Assembly: GCF_023078455.1 (NCBI RefSeq)
Contig: NZ_CP095740.1
Location: 1,476,001 to 1,540,000, forward strand
Length of the DNA: 64,000 nucleotides
Origin: Luteibacter aegosomatis
GTDB taxonomy: Bacteria; Pseudomonadota; Gammaproteobacteria; Xanthomonadales; Rhodanobacteraceae
Direction of reading: 5' to 3'
Program-made: the position numbers and the translations under genes
In this document: one piece after another, positions 1 through 6,557 of the stretch
How positions within the stretch are numbered: position 1 is the first letter of the stretch
Layout: each line of letters opens with the position of its first letter
The notes under the pieces: generated by a model
Database searches by the model: none
Seen by the model: the letters and a program-made list of their open reading frames with translations, nothing else
What the model was told of the DNA's origin: nothing

Positions 1-1
1 C

Positions 2-2596
2 ACGGTCATCTACTCCAACGTGCCCACCGCCAGTTATTCCTCCTTATCCGACCTGGCGTTTTACTACTGGGCGACCAACCTGCGTCCAGATTTCACCGCC
101 AACGGCAAGGCGAAGCTGGACGTGCCGCCTTCCTACGTCGACTACACCGACCAGAACAATCAGCCGGTCAACTGGGACGGCACGGGGACGGCGCCGCGGT
201 CGCTCTACTTCAATCCGAAGAACGATCCGGCCACGTGGCCGCACGTGGTCCAATACATGATCGCCCTGGGCATCAATGGCTCGCTGGCGTTTCCTGGCGA
301 CTACAACGACCTGCGCAGCGGCGTCAAGTCATGGCCCATGCCGACGGGCACGGGTAACGGTGACCTGACCGACATCGACGACACCTGGCATGCCGCGATC
401 AACAGTCGTGGTCAGTACTTCAGCGCGCGCGATCCCGCGGCGCTTTCCAGTGCGCTCAACCAGTTGCTCAGCCGCATCATCGCGCGGACCACGTCGACCG
501 TGGCGGGCGCCTTGAGCAGTACGGTATTGACGGGAAACGGCGTGACGTACCAGACCGGTTTCGATAGTTCGAACTACAGCGGCTCGTTGGTGGCAAACGT
601 GGTCGACACGCTCGGCAATATCGGCAGGCAGTTGTGGAGTGCGGGTGAGTTGTTGACCGCGCGCGCGAAAGTCGGCGATACCCGTGTCATCATCACCAGT
701 TCCGCGCCTGCGGCGGGTCAGGGAACGGCATTCCGTTGGGCGAACATCGGTAGTGCGCTGAAGGCGGCCACCACGGCGACGGACGGTACGACCCCGTTCG
801 ACGACAGCAACAAGAGCACGCTCGGGCCGGACAAGCTGGCTTACCTTCGTGGCGATTCGAGCAAGGAGGGCACCAATTTCCGTCGCCGTACGTCGACCCT
901 GGGTGCGATCATCAATTCGCAGTCGGTCTACGTGTCATTCCCCGCCAGCGGCTACAGCGACAGTTTCCCGACGGGCGCGCCCGAGGCCGAGCTCGGCAAC
1001 GACGGTACGCTCAAGTACAGCTACGAAAAGTTCGTGACGGATCATGCCAACCGTGCGCCGACGATCTACGTGGGTGCCAACGACGGCATGCTGCATGCGT
1101 TCGACGCCACGACGAGTTCGACCCCTGCGGGCTCGGTGGACGTGACCCCGTCCCCCGGAGCGGAGCGTTGGGCTTATGTTCCCTATACGGTGTTCGACAA
1201 GCTCGACTACCTGACGCCGAAGTCGGATTTCACATTCATCCCCACGGTGGATGCCACGCCCGTGTACCGCGATGTCTTCTTCAGCTCGGGTACGAAGGGC
1301 TGGCACAGCATCCTCGTGGGAGGCCTTCGCCTGGGCGGCCGCGGCGTTTACGCGCTCGACATCACTGACGCTTCGGCCAGTGAGGCCAACGCGGGAAGCA
1401 AGGTGCTATGGGAGTTCAACAACAAGACCACGCAGGGCGGCAATGCGGTAGGAGCGAACCTCGGCTACACGTATGGTCGCCCCAACATCGGTCGCCTGGC
1501 GAATGGGAAGTGGGTGGTACTGGTGCCCTCGGGTTACTTCCCGAGCAACACTTCCAGCGCACCGTATAACAAGTACGACAAGGATGCGGCATCCCAGCGC
1601 ACGCAGAGCTCGCTGTTCGTGCTCGATGCGCAGACGGGGGCGGTACTGAAGGAACTCGTCACCCCCAAGACGGTGTCGGGCATCAGCGGCAACGTGGTGA
1701 GCTACGGGCTGACCTCGCCGGTGCTTGGCGACTACAACAGCGACCAGATCGACGACGTGGCATTCGCTGGCGACCTGAACGGAAATCTCTGGCGATTCGA
1801 TCTATCCGACGCGGATCCCAACAAGTGGTCGGTGTCGCTTGCGTTCTATTCGTCCAGCCAGGGAACGCGGCCCATCACGGTCATGCCCCGCCTGTTCGCG
1901 GATCCGACGTCCCAGTTCTTCATGGTGGTGTTCGGCACGGGCAAGTACTTGGGCGGTTCGGACAATACGGCCGACAATTCGTCGGGAGTGCAGTATGTTT
2001 ACGGCATTCGCGATCGTGGGCCGGGCAACACCTCCCCGGTCATCGAGGGCACGACGCCGATGATCGAGCAGACGATGACCGAGTCCAACGACATTCGCGG
2101 CCTGACGAACAATGCCGTGGGCATTGCCGATGCCAACGGTAAGGCCATCGGCGGTTGGTTCATCAAGTTGTTCACGGGAACGGCAAGCAACCAGACCAAC
2201 AAGGGTGAGCGCGTGGTGGTGGACGCGACCGCGCTGTTCGACAGCGGCCGCGCCATCATCGCGACCCTCATTCCTGGGAGCAGCGATCCGTGCTCGCCCG
2301 TTCGAAAGGGCGCCGTTCTCGTGGTCGACGCCGCAACCGGCGGCGCGGCCAGTGGCGTCAATTTCGGTAGCGCGACCCTGGGGTCGGGATATTCCCAGGC
2401 AGGCATCCGCGTAAGTAATGTACCGGTGACGGGTGGCCTTCCCGCCGCGACGGGATTGGGCGGCGGGAGCATCGCCATCCCGGGCCTCACCACCGGCGAC
2501 GGAAGCGGTAACACCAACAACAATAAGGCGCTGCCATCCCTGGGCGATGCGGTCTGGCGTCGCCGCTCCTGGCGGGAGTTGAACAATGCCTATTAA
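2..2596 (+). CDS. pilY1: PilY1-like type IV pilus biogenesis/adhesion protein (5' end outside window)
   Basis: This is the C-terminal 864 residues of a large secreted protein; the frame is open to the first base of the window, so the true start lies upstream and the GTG at 20 is probably internal. PilY1 proteins sit at the pilus tip with the minor pilins and promote pilus extension, adhesion and surface sensing. The beta-propeller signature VGANDGMLHAFDA lies near visible residue 357, and an Asp/Asn-rich calcium-loop-like segment DYNSDQIDD near residue 577 is followed by GDLNGNLWRFDLSD, both typical of the PilY1 C-terminal propeller. The stop overlaps the start of the downstream pilin gene, which matches the usual pilV-pilW-pilX-pilY1-pilE minor-pilin operon. 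The N-terminal half, including any von Willebrand A domain, cannot be seen. Confidence 0.93.
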   Translation, partial: TVIYSNVPTASYSSLSDLAFYYWATNLRPDFTANGKAKLDVPPSYVDYTDQNNQPVNWDGTGTAPRSLYFNPKNDPATWPHVVQYMIALGINGSLAFPGDYNDLRSGVKSWPMPTGTGNGDLTDIDDTWHAAINSRGQYFSARDPAALSSALNQLLSRIIARTTSTVAGALSSTVLTGNGVTYQTGFDSSNYSGSLVANVVDTLGNIGRQLWSAGELLTARAKVGDTRVIITSSAPAAGQGTAFRWANIGSALKAATTATDGTTPFDDSNKSTLGPDKLAYLRGDSSKEGTNFRRRTSTLGAIINSQSVYVSFPASGYSDSFPTGAPEAELGNDGTLKYSYEKFVTDHANRAPTIYVGANDGMLHAFDATTSSTPAGSVDVTPSPGAERWAYVPYTVFDKLDYLTPKSDFTFIPTVDATPVYRDVFFSSGTKGWHSILVGGLRLGGRGVYALDITDASASEANAGSKVLWEFNNKTTQGGNAVGANLGYTYGRPNIGRLANGKWVVLVPSGYFPSNTSSAPYNKYDKDAASQRTQSSLFVLDAQTGAVLKELVTPKTVSGISGNVVSYGLTSPVLGDYNSDQIDDVAFAGDLNGNLWRFDLSDADPNKWSVSLAFYSSSQGTRPITVMPRLFADPTSQFFMVVFGTGKYLGGSDNTADNSSGVQYVYGIRDRGPGNTSPVIEGTTPMIEQTMTESNDIRGLTNNAVGIADANGKAIGGWFIKLFTGTASNQTNKGERVVVDATALFDSGRAIIATLIPGSSDPCSPVRKGAVLVVDAATGGAASGVNFGSATLGSGYSQAGIRVSNVPVTGGLPAATGLGGGSIAIPGLTTGDGSGNTNNNKALPSLGDAVWRRRSWRELNNAY

Positions 2597-3029
2597 GCCG
2601 AGGACTGAACGCATGCGCCGCTCCCGTGTCCCGGGTTTCACCCTCATCGAGCTGATGATCGTGGTGGCGGTGATCGCCGTGCTGACGATGATCGCCTTGC
2701 CCTCGTACACCCGATACACGTTCAGGGCACGTCGTGCCGAAGGACAGGAACTGCTGCTCCGCGTGGCGACGGCGCAGGAGCGTTATTACTCGACTTACAA
2801 CACCTATGCGGGGAGCGTCACCTCGGATCTGAAGTTCTCCACCGACACGAGCGCCAACGGGTATTACCAGGTCTCCGTAGCTTCATCGGGTGGCTCGTTG
2901 GCGAGCGGCTACGTTCTCACCGCCACGGCGAAGCTGTCCCAGGCCGGCGACGCCTGCAAGAACCTCACGCTCGATTCCAACGGCACGAAGTCGCAGACGG
3001 GCACGACGACCAACGGGCGGTGCTGGTGA
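2586..3029 (+). CDS. pilE: type IV pilin, PilE-like minor pilin
   Basis: Type IV pilin of up to 147 residues, processed by prepilin peptidase and assembled through the inner membrane into the pilus. The class IVa N-terminus GFTLIELMIVVAVIAVL is clear: cleavage would follow Gly17, the conserved Glu5 of the mature chain is present, and the hydrophobic helix follows. Two cysteines near the C-terminus (ACKNLTL and GRCW) form the usual disulfide-bounded loop. The ATG at 2586 overlaps the pilY1 stop by 11 bases and has GGGAG eight bases upstream. The ATG at 2613 would give a more typical 8-residue leader and cannot be excluded. Position after pilY1 identifies it as the PilE-type minor pilin of this operon rather than the major pilin. 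Confidence 0.9.
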   Translation: MPIKPRTERMRRSRVPGFTLIELMIVVAVIAVLTMIALPSYTRYTFRARRAEGQELLLRVATAQERYYSTYNTYAGSVTSDLKFSTDTSANGYYQVSVASSGGSLASGYVLTATAKLSQAGDACKNLTLDSNGTKSQTGTTTNGRCW

Positions 3030-3628
3030 TGGGCCGCCGGCGGATCGCGGCGGGGTTCTCCGTCCTCGAACTGATGATGACGGTCATGATCATGGCGGCA
3101 TTGCTCGCCATCGCCGTTCCCGCCTGGCGGACCGTCGTGCGCCGCAACTACGTCAGCACCACGGTCAACAATCTCGTCGCCGACATGCAATACGCCCGTT
3201 CGGAAGCCGCCAGCCGACACCAGTTCGTATCGATCTGCCGCAGCGTCAGCGGCACCGGGTGCGACGTCGGCGGAGTGAACTACGACGCCGGGTATATCGT
3301 TTACGTCTATAACGCCGCCGCCAACGGTGCCAACCAGTCCTTCGGCGCGGTATCGGGCCTGACCCTGCTGCGCCGGGTGCCGGCCCTGCCGGATGTCTCC
3401 ATCCAGGCGACCGACGGCAACGTCATCACCTTCGGGCAGACGGGTTCGCCGATCGCCAACGGGTCGCGGACAGCGCTCACCATGGTGGTGTGCGCGCGAA
3501 GCAAGAGTGGGGCGACCGACGTTGGCCAGAATACGACCACCACGCCGGGCGCGCGGATCTCCCTCGGGGTATCGGGCTCGATTGCCAGCTCGAAGCTGGC
3601 GGCTGGTGCGGCTTGCACGGCCAGCTAA
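3029..3628 (+). CDS. GspH/FimT family pseudopilin
   Basis: Pseudopilin or minor pilin of 199 residues with a prepilin-type N-terminus, AGFSVLELMMTVMIMAAL, around residues 11-28: Gly at the cleavage point, Glu at mature position 5, then a hydrophobic helix. The middle part (ADMQYARSEAASRHQFVSICRS) is characteristic of the GspH/FimT domain, including ARSEA. The ATG overlaps the stop of the preceding pilin by one base (TGATG), so translational coupling is likely; a GTG nine bases upstream is a weaker alternative. It is the last gene of the pilus operon, directly before tRNA-Val. FimT proteins have been linked to DNA binding during natural transformation in related bacteria; whether this copy does that cannot be told from sequence reading. 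Confidence 0.88.
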   Translation: MGRRRIAAGFSVLELMMTVMIMAALLAIAVPAWRTVVRRNYVSTTVNNLVADMQYARSEAASRHQFVSICRSVSGTGCDVGGVNYDAGYIVYVYNAAANGANQSFGAVSGLTLLRRVPALPDVSIQATDGNVITFGQTGSPIANGSRTALTMVVCARSKSGATDVGQNTTTTPGARISLGVSGSIASSKLAAGAACTAS

Positions 3629-3634
3629 GCCATG

Positions 3635-3663
3635 TTGACGGCCTCCTTTTCCATCCATATAAT
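3635..3663 (+). promoter_or_regulatory. sigma-70 promoter of tRNA-Val
   Basis: TTGACG at 3635-3640 and a perfect TATAAT at 3658-3663 are separated by exactly 17 bases. The tRNA starts at 3676, about 6 bases after the expected start point. The GC-rich stretch GGCGCGCTCG directly after the -10 box resembles the discriminator of stringently controlled stable-RNA promoters. The promoter is on the host side of the integration repeat, so it survives island integration. Confidence 0.85.
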
Positions 3664-3675
3664 GGCGCGCTCGAT

Positions 3676-3750
3676 GGGCGGTTAGCTCAGCGGTAGAGCA
3701 CTGCCTTCACACGGCAGGTGTCACAAGTTCGATCCTTGTACCGCCCACCA
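3676..3750 (+). tRNA. tRNA-Val (anticodon CAC), integration target
   Basis: 75-nt cloverleaf with encoded CCA. The acceptor stem pairs GGGCGGT (3676-3682) with ACCGCCC (3740-3746). The D-arm is GCTCAGCGGTAGAGC, the anticodon stem CTGCC/GGCAG encloses loop TTCACAC with anticodon CAC, and the T-arm is ACAAG-TTCGATC-CTTGT. From the anticodon loop to beyond the CCA end (3706-3754) the sequence is repeated at 10488-10536. The tRNA is therefore the attB site of the island, and its 3' half is now supplied by island DNA without change to the mature RNA. Confidence 0.97.
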
Positions 3751-3754
3751 TCGA
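3706..3754 (+). repeat. attL, 49-bp direct repeat copy
   Basis: Begins in the anticodon loop of tRNA-Val (TTCACACGGCAGG) and runs through the CCA end plus TCGA. It is identical to 10488-10536; bases outside (C at 3705 against T at 10487, A at 3755 against T at 10537) differ. This is the usual crossover region of tyrosine integrases that use tRNA genes. Confidence 0.95.
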
Positions 3755-3759
3755 ATTAG

Positions 3760-3814
3760 CCCTTGTTTCAAGGGGCCAAAAGGGGAATCTTTCGGGGTTT
3801 CCCTTTTTCTTTGC
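3760..3814 (+). terminator. candidate replacement terminator for tRNA-Val supplied by the island
   Basis: CCCTTG-TTT-CAAGGG (3760-3774) is a perfect 6-bp hairpin. It is followed by AAGGGGAA...TTTCCCTT (imperfect stem) ending in CCCTTTTTCTTTG. It lies just after the tRNA CCA end, on island DNA. The host's original tRNA terminator now lies at 10545-10569, so the island appears to carry its own substitute. Folding strength was judged by eye only. Confidence 0.5.
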
Positions 3815-3939
3815 GTCGAGAACGTGCACAACTTACCCCGGTCGTTCACAGCGTGCAATGTGCACGGACCTGACGACCCTCTGAGCATGCACAGCTAGAT
3901 TTGTGCACAGCCTCGACTAACCCCTTGATCCGTCTATAG

Positions 3940-4054
3940 GTAGCCCTGCCTAGTTGAGGCAAGGGACAGGCTATCCCTGTCCTTCGGCTAGCACCGAAGC
4001 ATCTACCGCTGAGCTAACCGTAGCCTGCTAGGTGTCACCTAATGCCCCTGGGCT
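3940..4054 (-). other. tRNA-like, hairpin-rich segment (possible structured RNA)
   Basis: Read on the minus strand this segment contains CGGTTAGCTCAGCGGTAGA (4020 to 4002), identical over 19 nt to positions 4-22 of the adjacent tRNA-Val, covering its D-arm. It is followed by CTTCGG-TGCTAG-CCGAAG (an anticodon-arm-like hairpin, loop 6), GGACAGG-GATAG-CCTGTCC, and TGCCT-CAACT-AGGCA. AGGCTA just before the D-arm can pair with TAGCCT inside the third hairpin, closing a multi-branched fold. There is no canonical T-arm, no CCA and no 7-nt anticodon loop, so it is not a normal tRNA gene. It may be a decayed tRNA remnant or a tRNA mimic. No promoter was identified. Confidence 0.35.
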
Positions 4055-4206
4055 ATATCTGGCTCAGATACAAGGAACCCCAATCCACTGTCCGGGAATT
4101 CGGCCTTGATCAGCCACCGGGGTAGAAGGGGGTTAGGGGTGCGTATGTATATACGAACTTGAGCTAGAATTTTTCTTGGGGAAATCATCAGGACAGGGAG
4201 CAAGGA

Positions 4207-4749
4207 ATGAAGAAGTTTGTATTGGCTGCTGTGGCCTGCATGGCTGTGGCTGGATGCTCAGTGCCTAGGTCAGTAAAAGAGGGTGGTCCACTAACAGGGC
4301 AGACCGTTAATGCTCAGAAGAGGGTGCTTGTTCTCTCTGTGACCGATGGTCAGGAGAAAGGACAAGACCCTGCTATTGGTAGTGGGCAAGCTGTCGTCGC
4401 GTCTATCAGAAAATATCTGACCATGCATGGCATACCTATGTCTGTGTCGTCATCTACTAACACTGAGCAGGGTATTGCTGAGGCCGATGCTCAAGGGTTT
4501 GCTTATGTGCTCAAACCGATGGTCACGCTATGGGAAGACAACGCTACTGCATGGTCAGGGAATGGAGACAAACTCAGTATCTCCATGGAACTGTTCGATG
4601 CTCATACCCATCAACTGGTAGCTGCATCAACTCATAAGCGTGTAGCTACAGGTGCAACCTTTGTCAGTGGTACTCCTGATCGGTTCATCGATGAGGTGAG
4701 CAACGGTGCCTTAGGGCAGATTTACGGTTGGAGGGAGGGGAAGCAATGA
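4207..4749 (+). CDS. DUF4823-like lipoprotein
   Basis: Predicted lipoprotein of 180 residues. The signal peptide ends in a lipobox VAGC, with the lipid-bearing Cys at residue 17. The mature part keeps features I associate with DUF4823 lipoproteins of Pseudomonas: an N-terminal strand (KRVLVLSVTDG), an alternating core, a WEDNATAWSGNGD segment near residues 115-127 followed by a strand and FDAHTHQLVAAS, and a C-terminal helix ending in IYGW. Function of that family is not known to me. The RBS AGGGAGCAAGG precedes the ATG. The stop overlaps the next start (ATGA), so it forms a two-gene operon with the DUF4145 gene. As island cargo, a surface lipoprotein could act in superinfection exclusion, but this is only an inference. 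Confidence 0.75.
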   Translation: MKKFVLAAVACMAVAGCSVPRSVKEGGPLTGQTVNAQKRVLVLSVTDGQEKGQDPAIGSGQAVVASIRKYLTMHGIPMSVSSSTNTEQGIAEADAQGFAYVLKPMVTLWEDNATAWSGNGDKLSISMELFDAHTHQLVAASTHKRVATGATFVSGTPDRFIDEVSNGALGQIYGWREGKQ

Positions 4750-5447
4750 AGCCATTCGCATGGACTTGCCCGTACTGTCAGAAGGCGACGCTCATCACGG
4801 ATGCGAATTACGATAGGGAGCTAATGGCGTTCGAAACCTCTACCGCGTCTGGAAAGAGGGGTTTTGTTCTTCAGATGACGACTTGCCCCAATCCTGATTG
4901 CAAGCAATATCAAATCGTCGTCACTGAGCATGACACAGGTTATTCAAACGGATCATTTGGGCCTGAGGGACGACCTGTTGCCAATTGGATGCTGCGCCCG
5001 AACTCGAAAGCCATCCCACTGCCAGTGTATGTCCCGGCAGCGATTGTTGAAGACTACAATGAGGCATGTCTGATTCGAGACTTGAGCCCCAAGGCATCAG
5101 CCACGCTGTCTCGCCGCTGTTTGCAAGGAATGATTCGTGATTTTCACCAAGTCAAGCCAGGAAATCTTTTCAATGAAATAAACGAGATTAAGGACAAAAT
5201 CGATGCGGTAACGTGGGCGGGTATCGATGCTGTGCGTAAGGTTGGAAACATCGGTGCACATATGGAGAAGGACGTAGACGTTATCGTTGATGTCGAGCCA
5301 GAGGAGGCGCAGCTTCTGATTGGCCTGATCGAGACCCTGATCAAGGAATGGTATGTGGCTCGGCATGATCGCAAGCAGGCAATGGATGCATTGATAAAGC
5401 TGGCTGCTGATAAAGATGCTGCTAAGAAGCCTCAGACACCTCCCTGA
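4746..5447 (+). CDS. zinc-ribbon DUF4145-domain protein
   Basis: Protein of 233 residues from the ATG at 4746, which overlaps the previous stop (ATGA) and has the RBS GGAGGGAGGGG; an in-frame TTG at 4728 would lie inside the upstream gene and is less likely. The N-terminus has a zinc-ribbon pair, CPYC and CPNPDC, about 40 residues apart. The C-terminal half, from LIRDLSPKASATLSRRCLQ through IDAVRKVGNIGAHMEKD to EEAQLLIGLIETLI, has the DUF4145 pattern (conserved SRRxLQ and RxxGNxGAH). DUF4145 domains occur alone or fused in restriction and other anti-phage loci, so a defence role is plausible here, but no effector domain is visible. The last codons are Lys/Ala/Pro rich. Confidence 0.8.
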   Translation: MKPFAWTCPYCQKATLITDANYDRELMAFETSTASGKRGFVLQMTTCPNPDCKQYQIVVTEHDTGYSNGSFGPEGRPVANWMLRPNSKAIPLPVYVPAAIVEDYNEACLIRDLSPKASATLSRRCLQGMIRDFHQVKPGNLFNEINEIKDKIDAVTWAGIDAVRKVGNIGAHMEKDVDVIVDVEPEEAQLLIGLIETLIKEWYVARHDRKQAMDALIKLAADKDAAKKPQTPP

Positions 5448-5475
5448 TTGACAGGGCCATAGGCGGGTGTAATAT
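5448..5475 (+). promoter_or_regulatory. candidate promoter of structured leader RNA
   Basis: A perfect TTGACA (5448-5453) begins on the base after the DUF4145 stop codon. TAATAT (5470-5475, 4 of 6 matches) follows after 16 bases. Transcription would start near 5483 and run through the hairpin-rich gap into the lipoprotein gene at 5766. The -10 region lies inside the GGCGGG...CCCGCC inverted repeat, which could be an operator. Confidence 0.5.
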
Positions 5476-5481
5476 CCCGCC
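5462..5481. promoter_or_regulatory. inverted repeat over the -10 box
   Basis: GGCGGG (5462-5467) and CCCGCC (5476-5481) form a perfect 6-bp inverted repeat with an 8-base centre TGTAATAT that contains the candidate -10 element. It could be a repressor operator or, in transcripts from upstream, a hairpin behind the DUF4145 gene. No T-run follows, so a classical terminator is unlikely. Confidence 0.4.
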
Positions 5482-5482
5482 T

Positions 5483-5765
5483 CACGGCAAATAGGCCTAA
5501 CCTCAGGGGCAAACCGTAGGTGACCTAGGGTCATCAGGTGGTGGTAAGCAGGAAGGCTTGGGAATGCCCAGGTGATCTATGTGAGCTACCACCTACCTAG
5601 CAGGAGGTTTGATCCTGCACACCCTGATGCTGGTGAGTAAGCGTCGCCTCTGTATGGCAAGAGGTTGAAGGTTCTGCCATCGGGTGCCCATGCCGAACAT
5701 GGGACATAGCTGACATGCAATGTGTCCCTATGATCTGAGCAAGACCCTTAAGGGGAGGGTAGAGC
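5483..5765 (+). ncRNA. candidate structured RNA or long 5' leader
   Basis: This gap of about 283 bases between two plus-strand genes holds no convincing ORF but a dense series of stems: TGACC-TAG-GGTCA (5521-5533); a long-range stem AGGTGGTGGTA (5536-5546) with TACCACCTACCT (5587-5598) enclosing TGGG-AATG-CCCA; GCAGGA-GGTTTGA-TCCTGC (5600-5618); CCTCT/AGAGG (5647-5664); CCCATG-CCGAA-CATGGG (5687-5703); and GGGACA/TGTCCC (5701-5728), which competes with the previous stem. A TTGACA promoter candidate stands at its start, and AAGGGGAGGG before the GTG at 5766 serves as RBS. It could be an independent RNA or a regulatory leader of the lipoprotein gene. I do not recognise a known RNA family. Confidence 0.42.
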
Positions 5766-6122
5766 GTGCACAATATCCGACGATGCGTAGTCGTTACGAT
5801 TGCCTGCATGATTCTCAGTGGATGCTTCGATTCAGATGGTCGTAAGCATGAGGACCTTCCTCAGTTCTATATCAGTGAGGCTCGCTGTGTCATAGCTGCC
5901 GAGAGATTGAACCTGTTTAAAGAGGCTGCTCGTCACTTCGATCATGCGCGGAGTGAGCGTGATCTACAGACCTCTATAACCCATAAAGAAACTCCTCTAT
6001 CCCCATTCTTCATTGCTGCTAGGTATGTGGGTATGGGTCAGACTGCTCAACGAGCAGCTATCTATCTCTCGGAATCCTGTGGCCGTGATGTCACGTCAGG
6101 TGAAGTGAGGGATGCTGAGTAG
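5766..6122 (+). CDS. small predicted lipoprotein
   Basis: Protein of 118 residues starting at GTG, with AAGGGGAGGG 8-9 bases upstream. The signal peptide MHNIRRCVVVTIACMILSGC carries a lipobox LSGC with Cys20. The mature part is short and mostly helical, with two further cysteines (EARCVIAAE and SESCGRD) that could form a disulfide. I do not recognise a family. It lies downstream of the structured leader, converges with the gene at 6207-6557 and is the second lipoprotein of the island. Small lipoproteins on prophages and satellites often alter receptors or block superinfection, but nothing in the sequence proves that here. Confidence 0.65.
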   Translation: MHNIRRCVVVTIACMILSGCFDSDGRKHEDLPQFYISEARCVIAAERLNLFKEAARHFDHARSERDLQTSITHKETPLSPFFIAARYVGMGQTAQRAAIYLSESCGRDVTSGEVRDAE

Positions 6123-6206
6123 CTTGCATCAGCACTGAGTTGTAGTGGTGATGGAAAGAGAGCAAAAAGGACAATGCACCAATCGTTTAAAAATAAATAA
6201 TTATGC

Positions 6207-6557
6207 TCAATGCCTAGAAGCATCGGTCTTTAGTCGAGCAATGTCTTCATCAAATTCGCTTGCAATCCTGGCTTCAATGGCTAGATGCTTCTGAACCTCA
6301 AGCTTAGATGGTCTGCCTACAGGTCTAGTCTTGCCTGTTACTCTCAGCATCTCTTTAACTGCTACAAGGTTTCTTTCCTCAACTCCCTCCTTGAGGGCTT
6401 GCATAGCTACATCTGACCAATGAAGTCTATGCTCTCTATCCCAGCCATGCTCTAAAGCATATTCATCTAATGCCAGAAGGGTGACTCCCCATTCCTTTGC
6501 TAGCTTCTTGTGTGAGTAGGCTGTTACATATTTCTCTTTTCCATCTGCTGGAATCAT
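6207..6557 (-). CDS. putative small-terminase-like / HTH DNA-binding protein
   Basis: Protein of 116 residues from the ATG at 6557, chosen because AAGGAG lies 7 bases upstream; an in-frame ATG at 6602 lacks an RBS and would add a Lys/Arg-rich tail. The N-terminal part (SHKKLAKEWGVTLLALDEYALEHGWDRE) has the spacing of a helix-turn-helix. The middle contains ALKEGVEERNLVAVKEMLRVTG, and the C-terminal part has TRPVGRPSKLEVQK, an AT-hook-like GRPSK motif followed by a charged helix. HTH plus GRPSK reminds me of phage small terminase or packaging-recognition proteins, which satellites use to redirect helper packaging. This is a weak resemblance; a plain regulator is also possible. Confidence 0.55.
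   Translation of the reverse strand: MIPADGKEKYVTAYSHKKLAKEWGVTLLALDEYALEHGWDREHRLHWSDVAMQALKEGVEERNLVAVKEMLRVTGKTRPVGRPSKLEVQKHLAIEARIASEFDEDIARLKTDASRH

Larger units (their letters stand above)
3755..4206. other. non-coding left end of island: terminator-like sequence, GTGCAC cluster, tRNA-like segment
   Basis: No convincing gene is seen in these 452 bases. In order they hold a terminator-like hairpin region with a T-rich tail (3760-3814) that may replace the tRNA terminator; a cluster of GTGCAC or ATGCAC motifs at 3824, 3860, 3887 and 3903, two of them within the repeated octamer TGCACAGC (3889-3896 and 3904-3911); a run of strong hairpins with a 19-nt tRNA D-arm match on the minus strand (3940-4054); and a short palindromic stretch CGTATGTATATACG (4142-4155) ahead of the lipoprotein gene. 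The motif cluster could be a replication origin or integrase arm sites; neither is shown. Confidence 0.6.

Noticed and set aside
3940..4054. Functional tRNA gene on the minus strand
   Set aside because: D-arm match is exact, but there is no T-arm, no CCA, and the second hairpin has a 6-base loop. Kept only as a tRNA-like structure.
4728..4745. TTG at 4728 as start of the DUF4145 gene
   Set aside because: It lies inside the lipoprotein gene. The ATG at 4746 has a strong RBS and the ATGA overlap.
5681..5703. 5S rRNA fragment
   Set aside because: Only CCCATGCCGAAC matches; the surrounding helices of 5S rRNA are absent.
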